Of a stretch of DNA of 64,000 nt, positions 27,809 through 35,896 are shown in pieces. Position numbers and translations under genes: made by a program. The notes beneath the pieces were generated by a model. The model was not told where the DNA came from, made no database searches, and worked only from the letters and a program-made list of their open reading frames with translations. The DNA lies in NCBI GenBank assembly GCA_963721335.1, contig CAVRIV010000008.1:620001-684000 (forward strand). Reading direction: 5' to 3'. Each line of letters starts with the position of its first letter. Within the stretch, counting starts at the first letter, position 1. The DNA is from CAVXDY01 sp963721335 (lineage in GTDB: Bacteria; Actinomycetota; Thermoleophilia; Miltoncostaeales; Miltoncostaeaceae).

Positions 27809-28376
27809 CGGCCTGCAGCTCCGTGGTCGTGGTGGCCCGTCCGGAGCGGTCTCCGAGGATCAGGCGAAGCGAGATGGTGGCGACGGCGCCGGGGATCACG
27901 GTCGCGGCGCCGTTGATGTTGACGGCGGTGAAGAGGGCGGTCGAGCCGTTGACCACGGCCGGGGCGAGAACGTCCTCCGCCGACCAGGTGGTGCCGGTCA
28001 GGACCTGCCGGACGAAGTTGGTGCCCGAGAGGCGATAGCGAACCCGCTTCGGGACCGCGGTGGTCGCGGTGAGCGAGCGGTTGTTGTCGACCCACAGCTC
28101 GATGCTGGTCGCGGTGGGGGCGGCGGCGACCGGGGCGATGATGCCGTCGGGGCTCACGGCCTGGCGCACGTCGCGCGTGAACTCCTCCATCGCCATGCGG
28201 GCGTCGTTCTGCGCCCGCGCCTGGGTCCCGCGGCTGGACGAGGCCTCCACGCCGGAGATGAACGAGGCGTAGACCGCCGTGGCGACCACGCCCACGAGCA
28301 CCATGGCGACCAGCAGCTCGACGAGGGTGAAGCCACCCTGGCGTGCGGCGGCCGACTGGCGCAGACGGGCGGTCAT
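27780..28376 (-). CDS. Minor prepilin, PilW-like
   Basis: 198 residues. A short basic leader is cut after Gly15 (RQGG then FTLVELLVAMVLVGVVATAV), with Glu at +5 of the mature helix. The rest (RMAMEEFTRDVRQAVSPDG and a beta-rich C-terminal half) is typical of PilW/PulJ-type minor pilins. Its ATG overlaps the upstream prepilin stop as ATGA, so the two should be made together. Confidence 0.88.
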   Translation of the reverse strand: MTARLRQSAAARQGGFTLVELLVAMVLVGVVATAVYASFISGVEASSSRGTQARAQNDARMAMEEFTRDVRQAVSPDGIIAPVAAAPTATSIELWVDNNRSLTATTAVPKRVRYRLSGTNFVRQVLTGTTWSAEDVLAPAVVNGSTALFTAVNINGAATVIPGAVATISLRLILGDRSGRATTTTELQADATLRNRFV

Positions 28377-29680
28377 GAGAGCTTGATGGGGGCGAGGGTG
28401 GTGGTCCCGCCGTTGGCGAGCGGCTTGGTCAGGACCGTCTTGGCCGTGAAGCCGGTGGCGGCCGCCCTGACCGAGTAGTCGATCGTGCTCGTCGCGGGGA
28501 CGCAGAGCGTGACCCTGCCGGCCGCGTCGGTGGTACCCACGGCCTGGGTGCCGGTGAGGCCGGCGTTGCCCCCCGTGATGGTCACGGTGGCGCCGGCGAT
28601 CGGGGTGCTGTTGCTGTTGCGCTGCACCGTGACGACGATGTTCCCGCGCGTGAAGCCGGTGACCGCCCTCGTCTGGGTCGTGGTCGTCGGGTAGCCCGGG
28701 GGGTTCAGCCGCACGCCGCCCGTGAAGAAGCCGGCGCACGTTGTGGCGACCGACAGCGTGTAGTCGGTGGAGGCGTTCGGGATCTGCGCGTCCCAGGCGA
28801 AGACGCCCGTGCCCGAGAGCGCGGAGGGGGTCCCGGCGGGCGGGGTGAGCGTGACGGTGGCGCTCTCCGTGATCGGAACCGACGTGGTCCCCTGGAGGAG
28901 GCTGACCTCCAGCCGGACCGGCTTCACCAGCAGCGCGGCCACCGGGAAGGTCTCGGCGGCGACGAGGTTCTGCCTCAGGTCGGCGGCCGGGTTCAGGACG
29001 ACGTAGCCCGGCTTGGAGATGCCGACCGTGTAGACCTGCGACGGGCTCGAGTTGGGCAGGAGGCCCGCGATCACGGCGTTGCCGGCGGCGTCGGTCACCT
29101 CGCTCACGGCGGCGCTGGGGCCGCCGGTGACGCTGATGGCGGAGCCCGCGATGGGCAGGCCGGTGATCTTGTCCGTGGTGCTCACCGTGATCGCGGCCTT
29201 CCCCGCGATCGAGGCGTAGGTGGGCGGTGCGACGATGCTGGTCTGGGTGATGGGCTTCGAGCCGGCGGCCAGCGGGGTCACGATCACCTGGACGCTCTTG
29301 TAGTCGATGCGGGTCTGCGAGCCGCCCGGGGCGGGGTTGTCGACGTACACGACCCGGTTCTGGACCCGGAAGCCGGCCCCGTCGCGGGTCACGTTGCGGT
29401 CGGCGACCAGGTCCCCGGGCGGGTTGCCGCCCACGGTCCCGACGTCGTCGTACGCCATCCGGCGGACCACCTCGATCTCGCTCGCGGCGAGCTTGTCGGC
29501 GATGGCGTCGGCCTTCGAGCGCCCCAGCATCGCGCTGGTGGCGGTCAGGCCCGCGGCCAGGCCGCCGGCGACGATGGCCAGGACCATGATCGACACCAGC
29601 ACCTCGATCAGCGAGAAGCCGCCCTGGGCGGTGCGGGGCCCGAGAAGGCGGCGGGTGAGGAGGCGGGAGGGACGCGGCAT
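28373..29680 (-). CDS. Large minor prepilin, PilV-like, with repeated carboxypeptidase-regulatory-like domains
   Basis: 435 residues. The type III-type leader is cut after Gly21 (TAQGG then FSLIEVLVSIMVLAIVAGGL). The globular part is much longer than a normal PilV. It carries at least two beta-sandwich repeats of the carboxypeptidase-regulatory/Ig-like kind: TGLPIAGSAISVTGG...VTDAAGNAVIAGLL near residue 175, and STPIAGATVTITGG...TTDAAGRVTLCVP near 360. Such domains favour adhesion or stability, so it may act as a pilus-tip adhesin; this is inference. It is encoded 17 bases after the PilT2 gene and coupled to the PilW gene. Confidence 0.85.
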   Translation of the reverse strand: MPRPSRLLTRRLLGPRTAQGGFSLIEVLVSIMVLAIVAGGLAAGLTATSAMLGRSKADAIADKLAASEIEVVRRMAYDDVGTVGGNPPGDLVADRNVTRDGAGFRVQNRVVYVDNPAPGGSQTRIDYKSVQVIVTPLAAGSKPITQTSIVAPPTYASIAGKAAITVSTTDKITGLPIAGSAISVTGGPSAAVSEVTDAAGNAVIAGLLPNSSPSQVYTVGISKPGYVVLNPAADLRQNLVAAETFPVAALLVKPVRLEVSLLQGTTSVPITESATVTLTPPAGTPSALSGTGVFAWDAQIPNASTDYTLSVATTCAGFFTGGVRLNPPGYPTTTTQTRAVTGFTRGNIVVTVQRNSNSTPIAGATVTITGGNAGLTGTQAVGTTDAAGRVTLCVPATSTIDYSVRAAATGFTAKTVLTKPLANGGTTTLAPIKLS

Positions 29681-29697
29681 GAGGAGGCGGATCGGCC

Positions 29698-30838
29698 CTA
29701 GGAGGGCATGAGCTCCGTCGCGTGCGCGGATGGGATCTGGATCGGCGCGGCGGGAGCCGGCTCCCTCACCTGGGCGAGCTGCAGCCTCAGGTCCTGGGGG
29801 CGGTTGGCCGCGCGCAGGGCGTCCTCGGGCTTCACCCGCCCGGCCTGGACGTGGGCCAGGAGCGCCTGGTCGAAGGTCTGCATCCCGTAGTAGGCGCCCT
29901 CGCCGATGACCTCGGTCAGGCGTCCCGTCTCGTCCGGGTTCAGGATCATCTCCTGGGCGCGGCCGGTGCTGACGAGCACCTCCACGGCCGCCACGCGGCC
30001 GGCGCCATCGGCCCGGGGGACCAGCCGTTGCGAGATGACGCCCCGGAGCGTGGCGGCCAGCATCGCCCGCACCTGCTTCTGCTGGTGCTGGGGGAAGAAG
30101 CCGACCGTGCGGTTCACCGTCTCGGTCGCGTCAACGGTGTGCATGGTGGAGAGCACCAGGTGGCCCGTCTCGGCCGCGTTCAGCGCGGTCTCCACGGTTG
30201 AACAGGTCGCGGATCTCCCCGATCATGATCACGTCGGGGTCCTGGCGGAGCACGCGGCGCAGGGCGTCGGCGAAGGTTCCCGTGTCGGTCCCGACCTCGC
30301 GCTGGTTGATGATCGAGCGGCGGTCGCCGTGGAGCATCTCGATGGGGTCCTCCACGGTCACCACGTGCTTGCTCGACACGCGGTTGATGCGGTCGATCAT
30401 GGCGGCGAGGGTGGTGCTCTTGCCGGAGCCGGTGGCCCCGGTGACGAGGACGATGCCGCGCTCCTCATCGGCGAGCCGGGCGACGACGGGCGGCAGGCCG
30501 AGATCCTCGAGCGCCGGCACCGAGACCGGCACGGTCCGCAGGACCAGGCTGATCGAGCCACGCTGCCGGAAGGCGCTCACGCGGAAGCGCCCGACGCCCG
30601 AGCACGAGTAGGAGAAGTCAACCTCTCCGGACCGGTCGAATTCCGCCTTCTTGACGGTCTGGGTGCCGAGCAGCTCGTCCAGGATGCGCTCGGTGTCCGC
30701 CCGGGTCACCGCGGGCAGATCCGGAACGCTCCGCAGCTGCCCGTGGACGCGCACCACCGGGGGGACGGGGACCTTCAGGTGCAGGTCGCTCGCGCCGACG
30801 TTAACAAGGTGCGCAAGGAGCGCCGGGAGCCGGATCAT
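29698..30838 (-). pseudogene. Second PilT-family ATPase, frameshifted
   Basis: The N-terminal part (30838 to about 30197) has the PilT opening VGASDLHLKVPVPPVVRVHG, Walker A GATGSGKST, VEDPIEMLHG, and Walker B VIMIGEIRDL. One extra base at about 30196 then shifts the frame. Removing it gives DLFNVETALNAAETGHLVL and the His box STMHTVDAT, continuing to YYGMQTFDQALLAHVQ and a stop at 29698; 379 residues in total. All catalytic motifs are present in the corrected form. The ATG at 30838 is favoured because a sigma-28-like promoter reads into it and the longer frame would run under the divergent gene's promoter. It heads the minor-pilin operon. Confidence 0.8.
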
Positions 30839-30846
30839 GTCCTGCC

Positions 30847-30874
30847 CATCGGCAGGGGCCGCGCCGAGCATGAG
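30847..30874 (-). promoter_or_regulatory. Weak sigma-28-like promoter for the PilT2-minor pilin operon
   Basis: On the minus strand CTCATGC (30874-30868), 14 bases, then GCCGATG (30853-30847), 8 bases before the ATG at 30838. The -10-like block is perfect; the -35-like block matches 5 of 7 and the spacing is one longer than in the three strong copies. Confidence 0.4.
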
Positions 30875-30889
30875 GACCGCGCACCGACG

Positions 30890-30916
30890 CTCAAGTCCCT
30901 CACGCAGTCGCCGATG
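30890..30916 (+). promoter_or_regulatory. Sigma-28-like promoter for the wall hydrolase-pilD-pilMNO operon
   Basis: CTCAAGT (30890-30896), 13 bases, GCCGATG (30910-30916). Blocks and spacing are identical to the copy before pilB. The ATG at 30928 lies only 11 bases downstream, so the leader would be very short. Confidence 0.7.
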
Positions 30917-30927
30917 AGCCGGGTGGA

Positions 30928-32196
30928 ATGCCACGCCGTCGCCGCCCCACTCCGTTCGTCGTCACCACGCTGGCCGTACTCGCGCTGGCGCCGATCCCGA
31001 GCGCCGTCGCCGAGACGCTCGCGCAGGCACAGCACCAGCTCGAGCGGACGTCCGCGGAGCTCGCCCAGGTGCGTACGCGCGCCGAGAGCGACACGAACGC
31101 CGCGTATCAGGCCGCCATCGACTCCGCCCGGGACCTCGAGCGGAGCAAGTCGGAGCTCATCGACCGCCAGAACGTGCTCCTGAAGGAGGCCGTGCTCGCC
31201 GCCCAGGAGGCCGCCTCCCAGGCGGCATCGGTGGACGCCATGCTGGTCACGGGCGCCTCCACGGCCTCCCTGGTGCCCCGGGCATCTGACGCCTTCGGCT
31301 CCGGCATCGCCGCGACGGCGGGCCTCGACGAGATCTCCGCCTTCCCGGCCGTCCCCGCCGCCACCGGCGGCGTCGACGCCGCCGCCATCGACGCCTACCT
31401 GGCCGGGCTGAAGAGCCCCCTCGTCGGCACCGGCGCCGCCTTCGTGGCGAGCGCGGGCCAGGTGGGCCTCGACCCCCGCGTGCTCGTCGCCATCTCGGGC
31501 GCCGAGACCAGCTTCGCCACCTACGGCCCCTCTCAGCTGATCCACAACCCGTTCGGACTCGGGCCGGGTCGCGTCTACGCGTCCTACGAGGAGGCCATCG
31601 CGGCCGCCGCCAACAACCTGGCCGGCCCTCTCTACCTCGGCGCGGGCAAGACCACGATCGCCCAGATCAGCGGCACGTGGGCCCCCCTCGGCGCGGTCAA
31701 CGACCCGAACAACATGAACTCCAACTGGACCCGCAACGTGAGCCGCTACTACGCCGAGATGGGCGGCGATCCGGCCTCCTCGGTCTTCAGCTCCGCCTCG
31801 TTCGCCCCGGGCCTGGTGGCCGGGTCCGCCGTCGGCACGCAGGTCGCCATGGACGCGCTCTCCCACCTGGGCGAGCCCTACGTCTGGGGCGGCGAGAGCC
31901 CGGGCGGGTTCGACTGCAGCGGCCTCGTCAAGTACCTGTACGCGCAGCACGGCGTCGGGCTTCCGCGCGTCGCCGACGCCCAGGCGCGCGTCGGCACCTC
32001 GATCCCGCCCTCCGCCCTCCAGGCGGGCGACGCCGTGTTCTTCGCCGACGCCTCGGGCTACATCGGCCACGAGGGGCTCTACCTCGGCAACGGCCAGTTC
32101 GTCCACGCCCCGCACTCGGGCGACGTCGTGAAGGTGTCGTCGCTGCTCGAGGGGAGCTATGCCCAGCGGTACGCGGGCGCACGCCGCTATGCCTAG
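30928..32196 (+). CDS. Secreted cell-wall hydrolase: lysozyme-like domain plus NlpC/P60 domain
   Basis: 422 residues. A signal peptide (RRRRPTPFVVTTLAVLALAP to about 28) is followed by a coiled-coil-like helix (about 30-110, ETLAQAQHQLERTSAELAQV). A lysozyme/glucosaminidase-like domain (about 150-290) has VLVAISGAETSFATYGPSQ with a likely catalytic Glu. A C-terminal NlpC/P60 domain (about 305-420) shows Cys330 in FDCSGLV, His in IGHEGLYLG and FVHAPHSGD. It could cut both glycan and peptide links. As first gene before the prepilin peptidase and pilM-N-O, it probably opens the wall for pilus assembly. Confidence 0.9.
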   Translation: MPRRRRPTPFVVTTLAVLALAPIPSAVAETLAQAQHQLERTSAELAQVRTRAESDTNAAYQAAIDSARDLERSKSELIDRQNVLLKEAVLAAQEAASQAASVDAMLVTGASTASLVPRASDAFGSGIAATAGLDEISAFPAVPAATGGVDAAAIDAYLAGLKSPLVGTGAAFVASAGQVGLDPRVLVAISGAETSFATYGPSQLIHNPFGLGPGRVYASYEEAIAAAANNLAGPLYLGAGKTTIAQISGTWAPLGAVNDPNNMNSNWTRNVSRYYAEMGGDPASSVFSSASFAPGLVAGSAVGTQVAMDALSHLGEPYVWGGESPGGFDCSGLVKYLYAQHGVGLPRVADAQARVGTSIPPSALQAGDAVFFADASGYIGHEGLYLGNGQFVHAPHSGDVVKVSSLLEGSYAQRYAGARRYA

Positions 32197-32244
32197 GACC
32201 GATCCGCTCAGGTCGGCCCGCCGGAGGCCGATGGGAGTCGCGGC

Positions 32245-33018
32245 ATGAGCGCCCTCTCCTCACCCATCTGGCTCGCCCCGGCCCTCGCCGGCGTGATCGG
32301 CCTCGCCCTCGGATCGTTCTTCACGGTCCTCATCGCACGCTGGCCCGCGGGCCGCTCGCTGGTGAGCCCGCGCTCCTCGTGCGACCGGTGCGACCGCACC
32401 CTCACGCCGCTCGAGATGGTGCCGGTGCTCTCCTGGATCGCCCTTCGGGGCCGCTGCCGCGGCTGCGGCGAGCGGGTGGACGCCCGCTACGCGGCGGTGG
32501 AGCTCACGACCGCGGCCCTGGCCGCCGGCGCCATCGCGGCCTTCGGGCCCACCTGGCGCGGCCTGGCGGTCGCGATCCTGCTCGTGGCCCTCGTCCCCGT
32601 GGTGGTCATCGACCTGCGGCACAAGCTCATCCCGGACATCGTCGTGCTGCCCGCGGCCATCGCGGGCCTGACCGCCGCCGTGCTGGCGGATCCCGCTCGC
32701 TGGTGGGTCCCGGTGGCGAGCGCGCTGGGCGCCGCGGGCTTCCTGGCCCTGGTCGGCGTGATCCGGCCCGGAGGCATGGGCATGGGCGACGTCAAGCTCG
32801 GCCTGCTGCTCGGGGCGGTGCTCGGCTCGGCCGTGGTGCCGGCGCTGGCCGCGGCCTTCGCGGCCGGCGCCCTGATCGGCCTGGCCCTGATCGCCGCTCA
32901 CGGCGCCGCCGCGCGCCGGACGGCCGTTCCCTTCGGACCCTTTCTCTCAGCCGGAGCGCTGGTGGCCCTCCTGTGGGGCCACACCCTCATCGACTGGTAC
33001 CAAGGACAGGTGGCGTGA
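32245..33018 (+). CDS. pilD: Prepilin peptidase PilD (A24), pilus-cluster copy
   Basis: 257 residues, hydrophobic, about seven transmembrane helices. The zinc loop has CDRCDRT and CRGCGER. The active-site aspartates lie in VVIDLRHKLIPD and GMGMGDVKLG. It should process PilA and the minor pilins encoded on both sides. The stop overlaps the pilM start by one base (TGATG), so it is part of the operon. Compare the stand-alone homologue at 9039-9797. Confidence 0.95.
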   Translation: MSALSSPIWLAPALAGVIGLALGSFFTVLIARWPAGRSLVSPRSSCDRCDRTLTPLEMVPVLSWIALRGRCRGCGERVDARYAAVELTTAALAAGAIAAFGPTWRGLAVAILLVALVPVVVIDLRHKLIPDIVVLPAAIAGLTAAVLADPARWWVPVASALGAAGFLALVGVIRPGGMGMGDVKLGLLLGAVLGSAVVPALAAAFAAGALIGLALIAAHGAAARRTAVPFGPFLSAGALVALLWGHTLIDWYQGQVA

Positions 33019-34103
33019 TGGCTTCATTGAGCGCGGCTCGTGACGTGGTGGCCCTCGACATCGGATCGAGCTCCCTGAAGGCGGCGCAGGTGAAGCGCGG
33101 CCGCGGCGGGTACTCGGTGGGCCGCACCGCGGTGCGGCCTCTGGCCGAGGGCCTCGTCGCCGACGGTCAGGTCCTCGACTCCGAGAGCGTCGCCACCGAG
33201 ATCAAGCGCATGTGGCGCGAGGAGCGCCTCCCCCGCGGGCGCGTCCGCCTGGGGGTCGCCAACTCCCAGGTCTCGGTGCGGACCCTGGAGCTGCCTCACA
33301 TGGACAACGCCGACGAGCTTCGCGCCGCGGTGGAGTTCGAGGCCGGCGAGGTCATGCCGATCCCGCTCCACGAGGCGATCCTCGACTTCCAGCCCCTGCC
33401 CCCCCTCGAGAACGAGGCGAACGACCGGCAGCGGGTCGTGGTCGTGGCCGCCCAGCGCGAGATGATCGAGGGCCTGGTGGAGACCCTGCAGCACGCCGGG
33501 CTCCGTCCGGCGGGCGTGGACCTCGAGGCCTTCGCCCTGCTGCGGGCGCTCCTGCCGCCCGCGGCGCCCGATCCCGAGGGGCACGCGCAGGCCCAGGTCG
33601 TCTGCCACGTGGGCAACACCCACACCAACGTCGTCGTGTCGGTGAACCGCCAGTGCGAGTTCGTCCGCCTGGTCCCGTTCGCCGGCTCTCAGCTCACCGC
33701 CGCCGTCGCGCGCGGCTCGGAGCTCTCGATGGCCGAGGCGGAGGCCCTGAAGGTGGCCTGCGGACTCCTGGGGGACATCCCCGAGGGCTGGAGCGCCGAG
33801 AAGGTGCGCGACGTCCGCCGCGCCCTCGCCTTCGGAGCCCGTCCGCTGGTGGACGAGGTCCGGCGCTCGCTCGACTTCTACCGCTCCCAGCCCACCGCGC
33901 GGCCCATCGAGCGCATCGTGCTCGCCGGCGGCACGTCGCTGTGCGCCGGCCTGGACCGCTATCTCCAGCAGGCCCTGAGCATCCCCGTGCTGGTGGGCGA
34001 CCCCCTGGCCAACATCGCCGACGGCGGTGGCATGGGGCCCGAGCTCGCGGCCTACGCCGACGTCGCCCTTGGACTCGCCCTGTCAGAGGAGGCGTCTCGA
34101 TGA
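33018..34103 (+). CDS. pilM: Type IV pilus assembly protein PilM
   Basis: 361 residues. Actin-like ATPase fold: DVVALDIGSSSLKAAQVKRG at the N-terminus, PIPLHEAILDFQPL near 115, then VVCHVGNTHTNVVVSVN and IERIVLAGGTSLCAGLDRYL for the second nucleotide lobe. It binds the N-terminal tail of PilN on the cytoplasmic side. Both the start (TGATG with pilD) and stop (ATGA with pilN) are coupled to neighbours. A GTG one codon earlier is possible. Confidence 0.95.
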   Translation: MASLSAARDVVALDIGSSSLKAAQVKRGRGGYSVGRTAVRPLAEGLVADGQVLDSESVATEIKRMWREERLPRGRVRLGVANSQVSVRTLELPHMDNADELRAAVEFEAGEVMPIPLHEAILDFQPLPPLENEANDRQRVVVVAAQREMIEGLVETLQHAGLRPAGVDLEAFALLRALLPPAAPDPEGHAQAQVVCHVGNTHTNVVVSVNRQCEFVRLVPFAGSQLTAAVARGSELSMAEAEALKVACGLLGDIPEGWSAEKVRDVRRALAFGARPLVDEVRRSLDFYRSQPTARPIERIVLAGGTSLCAGLDRYLQQALSIPVLVGDPLANIADGGGMGPELAAYADVALGLALSEEASR

Positions 34104-34723
34104 AGGCCGTCAACCTCCTCCCGGCCAAGCAGCGCGGCCGCTCGTTCCAGCCCTCCCGGACCCAGATCGCTGTCGTGGGCGCCGTGGCGCTCGCCGGCGG
34201 GCTCGGCTACTGGGGGTACTCGGCGCACGCGGACGCGAGCGACGCCCAGGCGGCGCTGGCCGCGGCGCAGACCGAGCGCGACCAGGTCGAGGCGGAGCTT
34301 CAGAGGCGCGCTGCCGACGGCGCGGGCGCCGCGTCCCTCTCCGCCGGCGATGCCTACGTCAAGACACTCGCGACCGGGCGGGTCAACGGCGAGCGCGTCC
34401 TGCGCCGCGTGGCCACGGTCACCCCGCCGAGCGTCTGGTACGGCAACCTCACCCTCGACGCCAGCGGCACCGGCGACACCGCAGCCGTCCCGGGTGCCGC
34501 GGCCACCACCGCGGCCAGCCTGACCCTCGACGGCTTCACCTTCTCCCACACCCAGGTCGCTCGCCTGATGGCGCGCATCTCGGCCGTCAGCGGGCTGGGC
34601 GAGCCCCGCCTCCTGGGCAGCAAGGTCGAGCTGAAGGCGGGCCGCAACGTCATCCACTTCACGATCTCCACGCCGCTCGACACCTCGACAATCCCCGTCA
34701 CGACCGGAGTGACCACACCATGA
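34100..34723 (+). CDS. pilN: Type IV pilus assembly protein PilN
   Basis: 207 residues. The cytoplasmic tail begins KAVNLLPAKQRGRS, the INLLP-type PilM-binding motif. A single transmembrane helix (about 22-43) and a coiled coil (DASDAQAALAAAQTERDQVE, about 45-70) follow, then a ferredoxin-like extracytoplasmic domain. It pairs with PilO to connect PilM and the pilus base. ATGA overlaps at both ends. Confidence 0.9.
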   Translation: MKAVNLLPAKQRGRSFQPSRTQIAVVGAVALAGGLGYWGYSAHADASDAQAALAAAQTERDQVEAELQRRAADGAGAASLSAGDAYVKTLATGRVNGERVLRRVATVTPPSVWYGNLTLDASGTGDTAAVPGAAATTAASLTLDGFTFSHTQVARLMARISAVSGLGEPRLLGSKVELKAGRNVIHFTISTPLDTSTIPVTTGVTTP

Positions 34724-35358
34724 GGCTCACGCAGCGCGATCGCATCATGGTCCTCGTGCTCGCCGCGGGCATCGTCCTGTTCGCCGGATGGTGGTTCGCC
34801 ATCAAGCCGGCGGGTGCCGACGCCGCGACGGCCCGCACCGAGCTGGAGTCCGTCGAGACGCAGCTCGCCGCCGCTCGCGCGCAACTGGCGCAGACGAGCG
34901 CCACCCGTGTGAGCCGCGCCTCGCGCACCGCGCGCACCGTGCGGCTGTCGAAGGCGACCCCGCCGGCGCCCCGCGTCCCCGAGGCGGTCGTGCAGCTCCA
35001 GCGGCTCGCCGTGCGGTCGTCGGTCACCATCAGGGCCATCACCGGCGGGGATGCGGTGCCGGGCGCGACCTCCGTCGGGAACCCGCTCACCGTCGAGCTC
35101 GCCGGCAGCTTCTTCGCGGTGGACGACTTCCTCTACCGCCTCCAGAACCAGGTGCGCGTGAATCGCGCGGGCAAGCTCCGCGTGGGCGGGCGCCTCTTCT
35201 CCCTCCAGAAGGCCGACATCGCGGTCAACGACCAGGGCGCCCGCGCCGGCGACGTCATCGCGACCCTGAACCTCCTGGCGGTCTCCAGCGGAGCGGCGCC
35301 CGTCGCCGACGCCGCGGTGGCCACGACAACCCCCGCGACCGGGACGGCCACGCCATGA
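34720..35358 (+). CDS. pilO: Type IV pilus assembly protein PilO-like
   Basis: 212 residues. One transmembrane helix (RIMVLVLAAGIVLFAGWWFA, about 8-27), a coiled coil (about 38-60), and a small alpha/beta domain with LTVELAGSFFAVDDFLYRLQ, the most conserved PilO stretch. The tail is Thr/Ala/Pro-rich. It is placed after pilN and coupled by ATGA at both ends. Identification rests on topology, position and the FxxVxxFLxxL segment. Confidence 0.87.
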   Translation: MRLTQRDRIMVLVLAAGIVLFAGWWFAIKPAGADAATARTELESVETQLAAARAQLAQTSATRVSRASRTARTVRLSKATPPAPRVPEAVVQLQRLAVRSSVTIRAITGGDAVPGATSVGNPLTVELAGSFFAVDDFLYRLQNQVRVNRAGKLRVGGRLFSLQKADIAVNDQGARAGDVIATLNLLAVSSGAAPVADAAVATTTPATGTATP

Positions 35359-35744
35359 GCCGCAGACACGCCACCCTCGCCGCCACCCTCGCCGGGCTCT
35401 CGCTGCTCGCGGCCGGCTGCGGCGGAGGCGGAGGATCGGACGCGGCGGCCGAGGCACCCGCCGACCCTGCCGCCCTGCTGGCCGCCGAGGTGGCCGCGCC
35501 GAGCGGTCTCGCGGCTCTCGGGGTGGCGACCCCCGACCCCGCCGATGCGCGCCTCCGCGCGTTCGGGGAGTTCGGGACCCCTCCCGACGTCTTCAAGGCG
35601 CGGGTGTCCGCGGGCCTCGGGACGACCACCGTGCCGGCCACCGTGCCGTCGACCGTGGTCCCCGCCACGACCATCCCGGCGACCCTCACCACCCCCGCGA
35701 CGGACCCGACGACCACCACGACCGGAGCTCCCCTCGTCCCCTGA
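35355..35744 (+). CDS. Small lipoprotein of the pilus operon
   Basis: 129 residues. A lipoprotein signal with lipobox LLAAGC (Cys22) is followed by GGGGGS, an Ala/Asp-rich middle, and a long Thr/Val/Pro tail (PATVPSTVVPATTIPATLTT) that looks like a wall-spanning or disordered linker. It occupies the place of pilP in Gram-negative pilM-N-O-P operons but shares no clear PilP domain. With no outer membrane or secretin expected, it may connect the PilN-PilO ring to the cell wall; that is inference. It is coupled to pilO by ATGA and is the last gene of the operon. Confidence 0.8.
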   Translation: MSRRHATLAATLAGLSLLAAGCGGGGGSDAAAEAPADPAALLAAEVAAPSGLAALGVATPDPADARLRAFGEFGTPPDVFKARVSAGLGTTTVPATVPSTVVPATTIPATLTTPATDPTTTTTGAPLVP

Positions 35745-35758
35745 CAATCGGGGCCCGC

Positions 35759-35778
35759 GGCACCGTAAAAACGGTGCC
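35759..35778 (+). terminator. Hairpin between the pilMNO operon and pilA
   Basis: Perfect 8-bp stem GGCACCGT/ACGGTGCC with an AAAA loop, 14 bases after the lipoprotein stop. A run of four A follows rather than T, so termination efficiency is uncertain. It separates the operon from the sigma-28-like promoter of pilA seven bases downstream. Confidence 0.55.
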
Positions 35779-35784
35779 CAAAAG

Positions 35785-35811
35785 CTCAAGTCCGGCGCCC
35801 TCCGCCCGATG
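35785..35811 (+). promoter_or_regulatory. Sigma-28-like promoter of pilA
   Basis: CTCAAGT (35785-35791), 13 bases, CCCGATG (35805-35811). Same blocks and gap as the copies before pilB and the wall hydrolase operon, with one C for G. The leader to the pilA ATG is about 80 bases and ends in a GGAGG ribosome site. Confidence 0.68.
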
Positions 35812-35896
35812 ACGGAATTGGCCGCGAAGAGTGTGCTCAGCAGGACAAACCGGAGCCCACTGCGCGCGGATACCACTTCCCTGACGGAGGTTCCCC

